Assembly (NCBI GenBank): GCA_964633975.1 | Contig: CAZWKX010000007.1 | Span: 1-64,000, forward strand | Origin: CAZWKX01 sp964633975 | GTDB taxonomy: Bacteria > Actinomycetota > Acidimicrobiia > Spongiisociales > UBA11373 | DNA: 64,000 bases | Direction of reading: 5' to 3' | Shown here: one piece after another, positions 34,770 to 43,773 of the stretch | Position numbering within the stretch: position 1 is the first letter of the stretch | How the letters are laid out: the number at the start of each line of letters is the position of its first letter | The notes under the pieces: generated by a model | The model's database searches: none | What the model was told of the DNA's origin: nothing | Seen by the model: only the letters and a program-made list of their open reading frames with translations | Position numbers and translations under genes: made by a program

Positions 34770-36236
34770 GTGCAGCCGACTCCCTCACGCGAAGAATTCA
34801 TCCGGCTCGCCGCCGATTACCCGATCGTGCCTGTGCGCCTGGAGGTGCTGGGGGATCGGGACACGGCGGTCTCGGTGTTCGAGAAGCTGGCCGGCGACGG
34901 GCCTGCGTTCTTGCTGGAGTCGGTTGAGGGAGGGGAGCGCTGGGCCCGTTGGTCGTTTATGGGCTGGGATCCGCTGTTCCTGCTGAGTGCTCGGGACGGG
35001 ATCACCACCGCCGTGGGTGCAGAAGTGGACCTGCCGGCGGGCAACCCTCTCGAGGTACTGGACGGAGTGGCGCGGCGATTCCGCACCCCGGACCTCCTCG
35101 ACATGCCTCCCTTGTATGCCGGTCTGGTCGGCTACCTCGCCTACGACGCGGTTCGCTATGTGGAGCATCTTCCCGACCGGCCGCCCGACGACCGAAGCCT
35201 GCCGGAGATGATCTGGCAGGTGGTTGGGTCGCTGGCCGCTCTGGACCGCTTCCGACAGACCATCATGCTCATCCGCAACGTGCTGGTCGGCGACGACCCG
35301 GCTTCTGACTACGACGCCGCGGTGACCCGCCTGGAGCGGGCGGTGGCCGATCTGTCCGAGGCGCCGCCTCGGTCGGTGGCGCCTCGGCCCGCGTTCGATG
35401 GGATCCCAGAGGCGGTATCGACAATGGAGCAGCCGGTGTTCGAGGCGGCGGTGGCCAAGGCGATCCGCTACATCGAAGCCGGCGACGCATTTCAGATCGT
35501 GCCTTCTTTTCGGCTCGAAGTGCCTTTCGCCGGGGACCCCTTTGCCGTCTATCGGGCCTTGCGCCTGGTGAACCCCTCCCCGTACATGTTTTTCCTGCGC
35601 TACGAAGGGCTGTGCATCGCCGGCTGCTCGCCCGAGCTCATGGTGCGCGCCCATGAGGGCAGGGTCTTCAGTCGGCCCATCGCCGGGACCCGCCCTCGAG
35701 GCGCCGACCCCGCCGCGGATGAGGCGCTGGAGCAGGAGCTGCTGGCCGATCCCAAGGAGCGGGCCGAGCACGTCATGCTGGTGGACTTGGCCCGAAACGA
35801 CCTGGGCCGTGTCTGCGAGTACGGGACTGTGAACGTCGACGATCTCATGGTCATAGAGCGCTACTCGCATGTGATGCACATCGTCTCCGGGGTCTCCGGT
35901 GACCTGCGGAAGGGTGTCGGCCCCGTCGACGTGCTACGGGCGACCTTCCCGCACGGCACGGTCTCGGGAGCTCCGAAGGTGAGGGCCATGGAGATCATCG
36001 ATGAGCTGGAGCCGGTGGCGCGAGGCCCCTACGCCGGCGCGGTCGGCTACATCGACTTTTCTGGCAACCTGGACACGGCCATCGCCCTGCGCACGATGAT
36101 CGCGGCAGGAGGGAAAGCCTGGGTACAGGCCGGGGCGGGTGTGGTGGCCGACAGCAAACCCGACCGCGAGTACCTGGAGTGCCTGAACAAGGCGGCGGCG
36201 CTGCTGGCTGCCATCGAGGGCTCGGGCCTCGTCTGA
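34770..36236 (+). CDS. trpE: Anthranilate synthase component I
   Basis: Makes anthranilate from chorismate, with ammonia supplied by a TrpG subunit. The 488-residue protein has the N-terminal Trp-binding region (FLLESVEGGERWARWSF, with LLES for feedback inhibition) and the chorismate-binding domain: IAGTRPRG, HVMLVDLARNDLGRV, HIVSGVSG and FPHGTVSGAPKVRAMEII. No trpG follows, so the amidotransferase must be encoded elsewhere. A start at GTG 34770 is fixed by the -10 box. Confidence 0.96.
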   Translation: MQPTPSREEFIRLAADYPIVPVRLEVLGDRDTAVSVFEKLAGDGPAFLLESVEGGERWARWSFMGWDPLFLLSARDGITTAVGAEVDLPAGNPLEVLDGVARRFRTPDLLDMPPLYAGLVGYLAYDAVRYVEHLPDRPPDDRSLPEMIWQVVGSLAALDRFRQTIMLIRNVLVGDDPASDYDAAVTRLERAVADLSEAPPRSVAPRPAFDGIPEAVSTMEQPVFEAAVAKAIRYIEAGDAFQIVPSFRLEVPFAGDPFAVYRALRLVNPSPYMFFLRYEGLCIAGCSPELMVRAHEGRVFSRPIAGTRPRGADPAADEALEQELLADPKERAEHVMLVDLARNDLGRVCEYGTVNVDDLMVIERYSHVMHIVSGVSGDLRKGVGPVDVLRATFPHGTVSGAPKVRAMEIIDELEPVARGPYAGAVGYIDFSGNLDTAIALRTMIAAGGKAWVQAGAGVVADSKPDREYLECLNKAAALLAAIEGSGLV

Positions 36237-36257
36237 GCGGCTGCTGAAGCGCCGGCG

Positions 36258-36263
36258 TACCCT
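36258..36263 (+). promoter_or_regulatory. Candidate -10 box upstream of the two-component operon
   Basis: TACCCT, 94 nt before GTG 36358, in the 121-bp gap after trpE. The rest of the gap shows no other clear signal beyond the AAGGAGG ribosome site. Confidence 0.3.
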
Positions 36264-36357
36264 CCTTTCCGGTATCGCGGCAGTGAAGGGGCGTTTTGTC
36301 TCCGCTCTAACACACCTCGAACAATCGCCGGGTGATCATGTGGCGGAAGGAGGCAGA

Positions 36358-37032
36358 GTGAGCGCCAAGGGGACCGTGCTCCTGATCGAGGATGAGGAGG
36401 CCATTGCCGACCTCGTACGTATGTACTTCGAGCAGGAGGGCCTTCGCCTGGTCCATGCCACCGACGGCGAGGCGGGCCTGGAGGCGGTGCGGGACCGGAG
36501 CCCTCGGCTGGTGCTCCTCGACCTGGGTCTTCCCGGCATGGACGGCATCGAAGTGTGCCGCCGCATCCGAGCCTCCAGCGATGTGCCGATCATCATGCTG
36601 ACGGCGCGCGACACCGAGATCGACAAGATCGTCGGCCTCGAAATTGGTGCCGACGACTATGTGACGAAGCCGTTCTCGCCGCGGGAGCTCCTGGCGCGGG
36701 TGCGCGCCGTCCTGCGTCGCGCCGAGGAGGCGCCGAGAGCGCCGGGGGTCATCGAGCTGGAGGGATGGGAGATCGACAGTGGCCGGCGCCAGGTGCGCGG
36801 CCCCGGCGGCGACGTGGTGAGCCCAACCGCCCGGGAGTTCGATCTGCTCTGGTACCTGGCGGAGAACCGCGGCCTGGTGCTGTCGCGGGCGCAGATCTTG
36901 GAGGCGGTTTGGGGCTACGACTACTTCGGTGAGACCCGCACCGTCGACGTGCACGTGCGCCAGCTGCGCAAGAAGCTCGAGGGCATACCCATCGAGACCG
37001 TCTGGGGAGTCGGGTACAGGATGGGCGAGTAG
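36358..37032 (+). CDS. OmpR/PhoB-family response regulator
   Basis: DNA-binding regulator paired with the downstream kinase. From GTG 36358 the 224-residue product has a receiver domain (acidic pocket E11-D12, phosphoacceptor Asp55 in LLDLGLPGMDG, Lys in DDYVTKPF) and a C-terminal winged helix (about 130-222) with RTVDVHVRQLRKKLE. AAGGAGG lies four bases before the GTG; the longer reading from 36283 has no ribosome site. Targets are unknown. It sits between trpE and trpC, an unusual place for a two-component system. Confidence 0.93.
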   Translation: MSAKGTVLLIEDEEAIADLVRMYFEQEGLRLVHATDGEAGLEAVRDRSPRLVLLDLGLPGMDGIEVCRRIRASSDVPIIMLTARDTEIDKIVGLEIGADDYVTKPFSPRELLARVRAVLRRAEEAPRAPGVIELEGWEIDSGRRQVRGPGGDVVSPTAREFDLLWYLAENRGLVLSRAQILEAVWGYDYFGETRTVDVHVRQLRKKLEGIPIETVWGVGYRMGE

Positions 37033-37036
37033 ACCG

Positions 37037-38446
37037 ATGCGCAGGCGCTTCTTCTGGTCTCTGGTGATCGTGGCCGCGGCCACGCTGAGCGTGGGTGGCA
37101 CCGTTGCGGCCATCCTCATCAGCCGCTCCGTGGAGGGCTCGGTCCGCCACGAGTTCACCAGGCAGGCCGAGGCCACTGCAGGCCTCATCGAGACTTCTCT
37201 GCGGCCTCACGTCGGGGGTAACGGGGAAGGCCCCGTCATCCCTATCCGCAGCCTGGGCCAGCTCCTGGCCATCGTGCGTTCTGTGGGCGGCCACGACTAC
37301 GTGGAGGCGGCCGTCGTAGGGCCCGGCGAGGAGGTCAGCGTGGTCGGATCGGATTCCGTGCTGGTCGATCAGATCCCGGGAGGCGTGGCCCATCTGGAGG
37401 GCCGCGTCGAGTTCACCGGCGAGGTCGACGGCGAGGAGGTGGCCGGCTACGCCTTTGCCCTACCTTCGAGGCCGCTGGGAACGGTGGTGGTCGTCATCGG
37501 CACCGATTTGCAGCTGGTGCCGTGGACCGGCGTGCTGGTTCGGTTCCTGTGGGCCATCGGGCTCGGCGTGGCCCTGGCCGCGCTGCTTGCCGTCTATCTG
37601 TCCCGCTTCCTGGCGCAGCGGCTCGACGGGCTGCGCGACGCCTCGCGTCGCCTGGCGACCGGAGATCTGTCGGCGCGGGCTCCGATCGAGAGCGACGACG
37701 AGATTGGAGAGCTGGCTCGTGCGTTCAACGAGATGGGTGAGCAGCTGGAAGACGCGCGACGCCGTGAGAGGGAGTTCCTCGTCAGCGTGAGCCACGACCT
37801 GCGGACCCCGCTCACCACGATCACCGGGTACGGTGAAGCGCTGGCCGAAGGGCGGGTACCCGAGGAGGATCTGGCCAAAGTGGCCTCGGTCATCCAGCGG
37901 GAGTCGGGGCGGCTGGGCCGGCTGGTCGAGGACCTGATGCTGCTGTCGCGTATCGAGTCCCGCGAGTTCAGCCTGCGTCCCGAGCACGTCGACCTGTCCG
38001 GCCACCTGAGGGGCACGGTCGAGGCCTTCCGCCACAAGGCCGACGAGGCAGGGGTCACGCTGGAGGCGGATCTCGCCTCGATACCCGATGCCCTGGTGGA
38101 TCCGGATCGCTTCGACCAAGTGGTGGGGAACCTGGTGGAGAACGCCCTGCGGTACACGCCGGCGCCGGGCCGGGTGCGCGTCGTGCTGACGGAGGAGGAA
38201 GGCCGGGCGCGTGTCGCGGTGTCCGACACCGGGTCGGGCATCGAACCCGAGGATGTGCCGCACATCTTCGAGCGGCTGTACGTGGCCCAGCACTATCGGC
38301 CGGTGCGGCCCGAAGGATCCGGCCTTGGGCTGTCCATCGTGGCCGAGCTGGCGAGAGCGATGGGAGGGTCAACGGAGGTCGACAGCGAGCCGGGCAAGGG
38401 CACGACCGTGTCGGTTGTCGTGCCTTTGGCCTCGCCTCCGTCCTAG
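37037..38446 (+). CDS. Sensor histidine kinase (HAMP-HisKA-HATPase)
   Basis: Membrane kinase (469 residues from ATG 37037, four bases after the regulator stop). A membrane helix at about 5-27 and another at about 160-185 flank an extracytoplasmic sensor region of about 130 residues with no recognised fold. A HAMP linker follows, then HisKA with SVSHDLRTPLTTI (His253), and the ATPase with VGNLVENALRYTP (N box), DTGSGI (G1) and GSGLGLSIVAEL (G2). The architecture resembles actinobacterial MprB/BaeS-type envelope sensors. The signal is unknown. Confidence 0.93.
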   Translation: MRRRFFWSLVIVAAATLSVGGTVAAILISRSVEGSVRHEFTRQAEATAGLIETSLRPHVGGNGEGPVIPIRSLGQLLAIVRSVGGHDYVEAAVVGPGEEVSVVGSDSVLVDQIPGGVAHLEGRVEFTGEVDGEEVAGYAFALPSRPLGTVVVVIGTDLQLVPWTGVLVRFLWAIGLGVALAALLAVYLSRFLAQRLDGLRDASRRLATGDLSARAPIESDDEIGELARAFNEMGEQLEDARRREREFLVSVSHDLRTPLTTITGYGEALAEGRVPEEDLAKVASVIQRESGRLGRLVEDLMLLSRIESREFSLRPEHVDLSGHLRGTVEAFRHKADEAGVTLEADLASIPDALVDPDRFDQVVGNLVENALRYTPAPGRVRVVLTEEEGRARVAVSDTGSGIEPEDVPHIFERLYVAQHYRPVRPEGSGLGLSIVAELARAMGGSTEVDSEPGKGTTVSVVVPLASPPS

Positions 38447-38464
38447 GCGTTGCGGCCCGGCACC

Positions 38465-38470
38465 TACGAT
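38465..38470 (+). promoter_or_regulatory. -10 box of a leaderless transcript (trpC)
   Basis: TACGAT ends 6 nt before ATG 38477, so trpCFBA has its own promoter independent of trpE and the two-component genes. Confidence 0.55.
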
Positions 38471-38476
38471 GACGCC

Positions 38477-39247
38477 ATGCTGGAGCCAATCCTGCAGTCG
38501 GTGCGAGCCCGGCTCGACGAGGTGATCGGTCTCGAAGACGAGCTGAGAGGCCGCGCCGCGCAACGGGAAGACCACCGAGACTTTTCGGCGCCGCTGGCCG
38601 CGCCGGGCCTGTCGGTGATCGCCGAAATCAAGCGGCGTTCCCCATCGGTGGGCCTCATCGATCCGGACCTCAACGTCGCGGCCACGGCCGGTGCTTATCG
38701 CGACGGTGGAGCCTGCTGCCTTTCCGTGCTGACCGAGCCCGACCACTTCGGGGGGAGCTTCGAGGATCTGCAGGAAGCTCGCCAGGCGTCGGGGCTGCCC
38801 GTGCTCTGTAAGGGGTTCGTCCTTCATCCGGCTCAGGTGTGGCAGGCGGCGGCCGCCGGCGCCGATGCTGTGCTCCTGATCGCGGCCGTGCTCGACGACG
38901 ACATTCTCGGCGCTCTGCTGGCGGAAGCAGAGGCCGCCGCGCTGGCCGCGCTGGTCGAGGTGCATTCCGAGGCGGAGGCGGGGCGCGTCGCCGGCTTCGG
39001 ACCGGCGCTGGTCGGCGTCAACAACCGGGATCTGGACACGTTCAGCGTGGATCTCACCACCGCCGAGAGGCTGAGGCGACACCTGCCGCCCGATGCGGTG
39101 GCGGTGGCCGAGAGCGGGGTCTCCTCGCCGGAGGGCGCAGCGCGCATGGCGGCAGCCGGCTACGACGCCATCCTGGTCGGCGAGGCATTGGTGCGAGCTC
39201 CAGACGCGGCCGCCCTTGTTGGCGAGTTGAAGAGGGCGGGCCGGTGA
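38477..39247 (+). CDS. trpC: Indole-3-glycerol-phosphate synthase
   Basis: Cyclises carboxyphenylaminodeoxyribulose phosphate to indoleglycerol phosphate. The 256-residue TIM barrel has VIAEIKRRSPSVG (catalytic lysine), LTEPDHFGGS, VLCKGFVLHPAQ, GVNNRDLDTF and VAESGVSS, all TrpC signatures. ATG 38477 is preferred to GTG 38450 because of the adjacent -10 box. It overlaps trpF by 4 nt (GTGA). Confidence 0.96.
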   Translation: MLEPILQSVRARLDEVIGLEDELRGRAAQREDHRDFSAPLAAPGLSVIAEIKRRSPSVGLIDPDLNVAATAGAYRDGGACCLSVLTEPDHFGGSFEDLQEARQASGLPVLCKGFVLHPAQVWQAAAAGADAVLLIAAVLDDDILGALLAEAEAAALAALVEVHSEAEAGRVAGFGPALVGVNNRDLDTFSVDLTTAERLRRHLPPDAVAVAESGVSSPEGAARMAAAGYDAILVGEALVRAPDAAALVGELKRAGR

Positions 39248-39843
39248 CCTGGGTGAAGCTGTGCGGCATGACGCGGCGGGCCGATGTGGAGGCGGCGGTC
39301 GAGCTGGGCGTCAACGCGGTGGGGTTCGTGGTTGCCTCGGAGTCGCCGCGTCGAGTGAGCCCGAAACAAGCTGCGAAGCTTGGGGCGGGCCTGGCCGTGG
39401 AGCGTTTCCTCGTGAGTGTGGATCTGGAGCCGCAGGATCTGGTGGCGGCTGCGCGGGAGGCCGGGGTGACTGGGGTGCAGCCGCACGGGCGCCACGCCGC
39501 CGAGGCCGCTGAAGCCGCTTTTTCGGTGGGGCTGCGGGTCCTGCTTCCGGTGCAGGTGGTTGATCTGGTGGACTTGGCAGGAATTCCTAGCTGGGCAATA
39601 CCCATTCTCGATACCGCCGTTCCAGGGCGCCATGGAGGCACCGGCCGCAGCTTCGATTGGGCCCTGGCCGCCGCCTGCGACCGCGATGTGGTAATCGCCG
39701 GCGGTCTGACGTCGGAGAACGTCGCCGACGCCATATCCGTGGCCGGACCCTGGGGTGTCGACACCGCCACCGGTGTCGAAACGTCGCCCGGGGTGAAGGA
39801 CCGTGCGAAGATGAGGCGATTCGTGGAGGCGACACGATGGTGA
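39244..39843 (+). CDS. trpF: Phosphoribosylanthranilate isomerase
   Basis: Amadori isomerase of the tryptophan pathway. The start is GTG 39244, overlapping the trpC stop; the frame is open upstream only inside trpC. The 199-residue protein begins VTWVKLCGMTRR with catalytic Cys7, has VGFVVASESPRRVS, and ends with the aspartate-containing ILDTAVPGRHGGTGRSFDW segment. The trpB ATG lies inside the last codons (7-nt overlap). Confidence 0.94.
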   Translation: MTWVKLCGMTRRADVEAAVELGVNAVGFVVASESPRRVSPKQAAKLGAGLAVERFLVSVDLEPQDLVAAAREAGVTGVQPHGRHAAEAAEAAFSVGLRVLLPVQVVDLVDLAGIPSWAIPILDTAVPGRHGGTGRSFDWALAAACDRDVVIAGGLTSENVADAISVAGPWGVDTATGVETSPGVKDRAKMRRFVEATRW

Positions 39844-41012
39844 TGCCGCGGCCCGACGAGCGCGGGCGTTTTGGAGAGTACGGGGGGCGTTTTGCCCCGG
39901 AGACGCTGATGGCGGCTCTTGAAGAGCTCGAGGCCGCTTTTGTCGAGGCGTGGGCCGATCCCGAGTTCCGGGCCCGCCTCGACGGCCTGCTGCACGACTA
40001 CGTGGGGCGTCCCACTCCTTTGTATGAGGCGGCGCGGCTGTCCGAGGAGCTCGGGTTCCGTCTGCTGCTGAAGCGGGAGGACTTGGCACATACGGGGGCC
40101 CACAAGATCAACAACACGCTGGGCCAAGGGCTGCTGGCTCAGCGCATGGGGAAGCCGCGCGTCATAGCCGAGACCGGCGCCGGCCAGCACGGCGTGGCCA
40201 CGGCTACGGTCGCGGCGCTGCTCGGCTTGGAGTGTGCCGTGTACATGGGCACCGTGGACGTCGAGCGTCAGGCACCCAACGTGTACCGCATGCGCATGCT
40301 GGGTGCAGAGGTCATCCCCGTGACCTCCGGGGCGGCGACCCTCAAGGACGCCACCAGCGAGGCGCTGCGTGATTGGGTGGCCACCGTCGAGACCACCCAC
40401 TACATACTGGGGTCGGTCGTCGGCCCGCATCCCTTCCCCTGGATCGTCAGGGAGCTGCAGCGGGTCATCGGCGACGAGACCCTGGCCCAGCTCGCCGGCG
40501 AGCTGCCTGACCTGATGGTGGCATGCGTCGGCGGCGGATCGAATGCCATGGGCATGTTCTTCCCGTTTGCCGGGAAGGGGGTGGAGCTGGTGGGCGTCGA
40601 GGCCGGGGGATACGGAATCGAGACCGGCAAGCACGGCGCTTCCCTGGGAGCGGGATCGCCGGGCGTGCTCCACGGTTGCCTGACCTACCTGCTCCAGGAC
40701 GAAGAAGGTCAGATAAGGGAGGCGCACTCGATCTCTGCCGGTCTCGACTACCCGGGTGTCGGTCCCGAGCATTCCTACTTCAAGGACGCCGGTGTCGCCA
40801 GGTACGTGTCGGTCACCGACGATGAGGCGCTCGACGGCATGGATCTCCTTTCGCGGACCGAGGGCATCATCCCGGCCCTCGAGGCGGCGCACGCCCTGGC
40901 CTGGCTGGCCAAGGAGCGGGCCTCGCTTGCCGGCAAAACGGTCGTGATGTGCCTGTCGGGGCGCGGCGACAAGGACGTGCAGCAAGTGGCGGCCCGGAGG
41001 GGTGAAGCGTGA
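39837..41012 (+). CDS. trpB: Tryptophan synthase beta chain
   Basis: PLP enzyme that condenses indole with serine. The 391-residue protein has RGRFGEYGGRFAPETLM, HTGAHKINNTLGQ with PLP Lys90, ETGAGQHGVATA and the phosphate loop VGGGSNAMGMF. These are the features of canonical TrpB1. Starts ATG 39837 and ATG 39843 are both possible; GGAGG seven bases before the first favours it. It overlaps trpA by 4 nt. Confidence 0.97.
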   Translation: MVMPRPDERGRFGEYGGRFAPETLMAALEELEAAFVEAWADPEFRARLDGLLHDYVGRPTPLYEAARLSEELGFRLLLKREDLAHTGAHKINNTLGQGLLAQRMGKPRVIAETGAGQHGVATATVAALLGLECAVYMGTVDVERQAPNVYRMRMLGAEVIPVTSGAATLKDATSEALRDWVATVETTHYILGSVVGPHPFPWIVRELQRVIGDETLAQLAGELPDLMVACVGGGSNAMGMFFPFAGKGVELVGVEAGGYGIETGKHGASLGAGSPGVLHGCLTYLLQDEEGQIREAHSISAGLDYPGVGPEHSYFKDAGVARYVSVTDDEALDGMDLLSRTEGIIPALEAAHALAWLAKERASLAGKTVVMCLSGRGDKDVQQVAARRGEA

Positions 41013-41809
41013 GCGAGCTGGCCGGCCTCTTCGAGGGCGTCGCCGCCGAGAGCCGCGCGGCGCTGCTGCCGTACCTGATGGCCGGAGTGCCGAGTCCCGA
41101 GGTGTCGGCCGAGCTCTTCGTGGCCATGGCGGAAGCAGGCGCCGACGGTTTCGAGGTGGGCCTGCCCTATTCCGATCCCCTCATGGACGGTCCCGTGATC
41201 CAGCGGGCCGGTGCGGCTGCCCTGGCCGCCGGAACCACGGTGCACAGGGGCCTCGAGGTGCTGGCCGCGGTCACCGAGCGCACGGGCAGGCCCTGTCTGC
41301 TCATGACCTACACGAATCCGGTGCTCCGAATAGGCCCGGAGCGGTTCGCCGCCATGGCGGCCGACGCCGGAGCACGGGGTCTGATCGTGGCCGACCTGCC
41401 GGTTGAGGAATCGGGGCCGATCTCCGAGGCTGCGCTGGCCTCAGGCCTGGGCCTCGTGCTGTTCGTGGCCCCGACGACGCCAAACGAGAGGCTCGAGAGG
41501 GTGGTGGCTGCGGATCCGCTGTTCATCTACGGCATCGCCGACATGGGAGTCACGGGCGAGCGCGGAGAGGCGAGCCGCCGCGCCGCAGAGCTCGCAGCCC
41601 GGGTGCGGGACGTCACCGACATCCCCTTGGTGTTGGGGGTGGGCATCTCAGGCCCGGCGTCGGCGCACCAGGCGGCGCAGCTCGCCGACGGGGTGATCGT
41701 CGGATCGGCGCTCGTGCGTCGAGTGTTGGAGGCGCCCGATGTGAAGGCTGCATCCAGCTCGCTGGCCGCAGCCGTGGAGGAGCTGGCGGCGGCCATGTGG
41801 CGCTCCTAG
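41009..41809 (+). CDS. trpA: Tryptophan synthase alpha chain
   Basis: Cleaves indoleglycerol phosphate and channels indole to TrpB. The 266-residue TIM barrel has FEVGLPYSDPLMDGPVIQ with catalytic Glu49 and Asp60, LMTYTNPVLR and GVGISGPASA. GTG 41009 overlaps the trpB stop. It closes the trpCFBA unit; trpD is absent, so anthranilate phosphoribosyltransferase must be elsewhere. Confidence 0.97.
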   Translation: MSELAGLFEGVAAESRAALLPYLMAGVPSPEVSAELFVAMAEAGADGFEVGLPYSDPLMDGPVIQRAGAAALAAGTTVHRGLEVLAAVTERTGRPCLLMTYTNPVLRIGPERFAAMAADAGARGLIVADLPVEESGPISEAALASGLGLVLFVAPTTPNERLERVVAADPLFIYGIADMGVTGERGEASRRAAELAARVRDVTDIPLVLGVGISGPASAHQAAQLADGVIVGSALVRRVLEAPDVKAASSSLAAAVEELAAAMWRS

Positions 41810-41854
41810 GGGCGTGATTCGTCACGGCGTGGCGGCAAGGACCTGCGGAGGCGA

Positions 41855-41860
41855 TACTCT
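41855..41860 (+). promoter_or_regulatory. -10 box of a leaderless transcript (nadE)
   Basis: TACTCT ends 6 nt before ATG 41867. Confidence 0.55.
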
Positions 41861-41866
41861 CCGGTC

Positions 41867-43597
41867 ATGGACTACATCCGCGTGGCATGCGCCCAGATCA
41901 ACCCGACCGTCGGGGATATCGACGGGAACGTAGAACAAATCGCCAAGGCGATGGAGTGGGCCGAGGGCTGTCAGGCCGATCTGTTGCTGCTACCGGAGCT
42001 GGCCATCACCGGATACCCGCCTCAGGATCTGCTGCTTCGAAAGGGCTTTGTGGGTGCGAACACCGAGGCGGTGCACCGGCTGGCCTCCAAGGCCGGCGAG
42101 GCGACGACGGTTGTAGGCTGCGCGGAGAGGGCGGGCGGCGGGGCCCGTCGGGATGACGCCGGGAGCCTTCGCCTCCACAACGCCGCCGCCGTTCTGCACG
42201 ACAAGCGCCTGCGCGGCATCTATCGCAAGGCCCTTCTTCCCAACTATGGGGTGTTCGACGAGCGCCGCTATTTTATACCCGGCACCGAATCCGGGCTCTT
42301 GTGGGAGATCAACGGCGCCATCGTCGGCATATCGGTTTGCGAGGACATGTGGGTGGCCGATGGGCCTCCCGCCGAGCAGGCTCGCGCTGGGGCAGATGCG
42401 CTTCTCAACATAAGCGCATCGCCTTTTCACAGAGGCAAGGGCAAAGAGCGACAGGAGATGCTCCGCTCCAGGGCGCAGGACATGGGCCTTCCCCTGGTCT
42501 TCGTGAATCTCGTCGGCGGGCAGGATGAGTTGGTGTTCGACGGTCAGAGCCTGGTGTTTGCCGGATCGGGGGATCTGCTCTACCGGGCGCCACAGTTCGA
42601 GGAGGATTTGTTCTGGGTCGATGTGCCGCTTCCCAAGGAGGGCAGGCGCGATGTGCGAGCCCGCATCGTGAGCCGGGGCACTCTGCTGCTCGGAGAGCCT
42701 GATCCGCCCCCGGAGTCCGCCGAAACACTGGGCGACGAGGAAGAGGTGTACCGGGCGCTCTGCACCGGGCTTGCCGACTACGTGCGCAAGAACGGATTCA
42801 AGGGCGTCGTCATTGGGCTTTCCGGGGGCATCGACTCGGCTCTCACCGCCACCATCGCCGCCGACGCCCTGGGAGCCGAAGCGGTGTGGGGTGTGACCAT
42901 GCCCGGCCCTCACTCCTCGGAGGGCTCCGTGACCGATTCGAGGCAGCTGGCGGAGAACCTAGGCATTCGTTTCGACGAGATACGCATCGAGGCGCCTCTC
43001 ACCGGACTGCAGAGCGCCCTGGCCGAGCCGTTCGCGGAGACCGAGGAGGGCACGACCGAGGAGAATCTCCAGGCTCGGGTGCGCGGCGCCATCCTCATGG
43101 CCCTGTCCAACAAGTTCGGGCGCATGGTGGTCGCCACCGGCAACAAGTCCGAGATGGCGGTTGGCTACGCAACGCTCTACGGGGACATGGCGGGCGGGTT
43201 CTCGGTGCTCAAGGACGTCTACAAGACACAGGTGTACGCCCTGGCCAAGTGGCGGAATTCGATCGGTGATGTGATCCCCAGGGCCGTCATCCACAAGGCG
43301 CCGTCGGCGGAGCTGAGGCCCAACCAGAAGGATACCGACAGCCTGCCTCCATACGACGTGCTCGACCGAATCCTGGAGGCATACATCGAAGAGGACCAGT
43401 CGCCGGGTGGCATCGTGCTGCGCGGGGTGAAGCAGAGCACGGTGGACGAGGTGACGCGAATGGTCGACGGCAACGAGTACAAGCGTCGCCAGGCGCCGCC
43501 CGGGGTGAGGGTGAGCGAGAAGGCGCTGGCCGGCGACCGGCGCCTGCCCATCACGAATCATTTTGTGGGCCGGCAGAACCGGCCGGAGGGCTCGTAG
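41867..43597 (+). CDS. nadE: Glutamine-dependent NAD+ synthetase
   Basis: Amidates nicotinic acid adenine dinucleotide, the last step of NAD synthesis. The 576-residue protein has an N-terminal nitrilase-type glutaminase domain with the Glu44-Lys121-Cys158 triad (LPELAITGYPP, YRKALLPNYG, GISVCEDMW) and a C-terminal synthetase domain with the P-loop SGGIDS at 319-324. TEENLQARVRGAILMALSN and GNKSEMAVGYATLYGD are typical. It belongs to the shorter class, not the roughly 680-residue mycobacterial form. Confidence 0.96.
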   Translation: MDYIRVACAQINPTVGDIDGNVEQIAKAMEWAEGCQADLLLLPELAITGYPPQDLLLRKGFVGANTEAVHRLASKAGEATTVVGCAERAGGGARRDDAGSLRLHNAAAVLHDKRLRGIYRKALLPNYGVFDERRYFIPGTESGLLWEINGAIVGISVCEDMWVADGPPAEQARAGADALLNISASPFHRGKGKERQEMLRSRAQDMGLPLVFVNLVGGQDELVFDGQSLVFAGSGDLLYRAPQFEEDLFWVDVPLPKEGRRDVRARIVSRGTLLLGEPDPPPESAETLGDEEEVYRALCTGLADYVRKNGFKGVVIGLSGGIDSALTATIAADALGAEAVWGVTMPGPHSSEGSVTDSRQLAENLGIRFDEIRIEAPLTGLQSALAEPFAETEEGTTEENLQARVRGAILMALSNKFGRMVVATGNKSEMAVGYATLYGDMAGGFSVLKDVYKTQVYALAKWRNSIGDVIPRAVIHKAPSAELRPNQKDTDSLPPYDVLDRILEAYIEEDQSPGGIVLRGVKQSTVDEVTRMVDGNEYKRRQAPPGVRVSEKALAGDRRLPITNHFVGRQNRPEGS

Positions 43598-43613
43598 CGG
43601 CACGACGAGACGG

Positions 43614-43699
43614 TGGTACCGGGAGGGGGAGTCGAACCCCCACGGGCCTGAGCCCAGCGGATTTTGAGTCCACCGCGTCTACCATTCCGCCATCCCGGC
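43614..43699 (-). tRNA. tRNA-Leu (CAA anticodon)
   Basis: On the - strand an 86-nt tRNA with CCA encoded folds: acceptor GCCGGGA pairs with TCCCGGT (one G-T wobble), the anticodon loop CTCAAAA gives CAA, the variable arm is the long class II type (GGGCTCAGGCCC), and the T arm is GGGGGTTCGACTCCCC. Anticodon and long arm both indicate leucine. A TATGAT box at 43713-43708 places transcription start at about the mature 5' end. Confidence 0.97.
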
Positions 43700-43707
43700 G
43701 CACATCG

Positions 43708-43713
43708 ATCATA
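43708..43713 (-). promoter_or_regulatory. -10 box of tRNA-Leu
   Basis: TATGAT on the - strand ends 8 nt before the mature 5' G of the tRNA, leaving little or no 5' leader for RNase P. Confidence 0.55.
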
Positions 43714-43773
43714 GGCGGGGGCGGTGTACGCGTTGGGGCGGCTCGCGGCGGCTCGGATGGGATTGGGCTGAGC

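Noticed and set aside
36283..36357. An N-terminal extension of the response regulator.
   Set aside because: No ribosome site or receiver homology; AAGGAGG precedes GTG 36358, which gives the normal N-terminus.
39054..40985. A 643-codon open frame antisense to trpC, trpF and trpB.
   Set aside because: No recognisable domain, composition rich in His/Arg/Gln as expected from reverse reading of GC-rich genes; three well-supported genes occupy the other strand.
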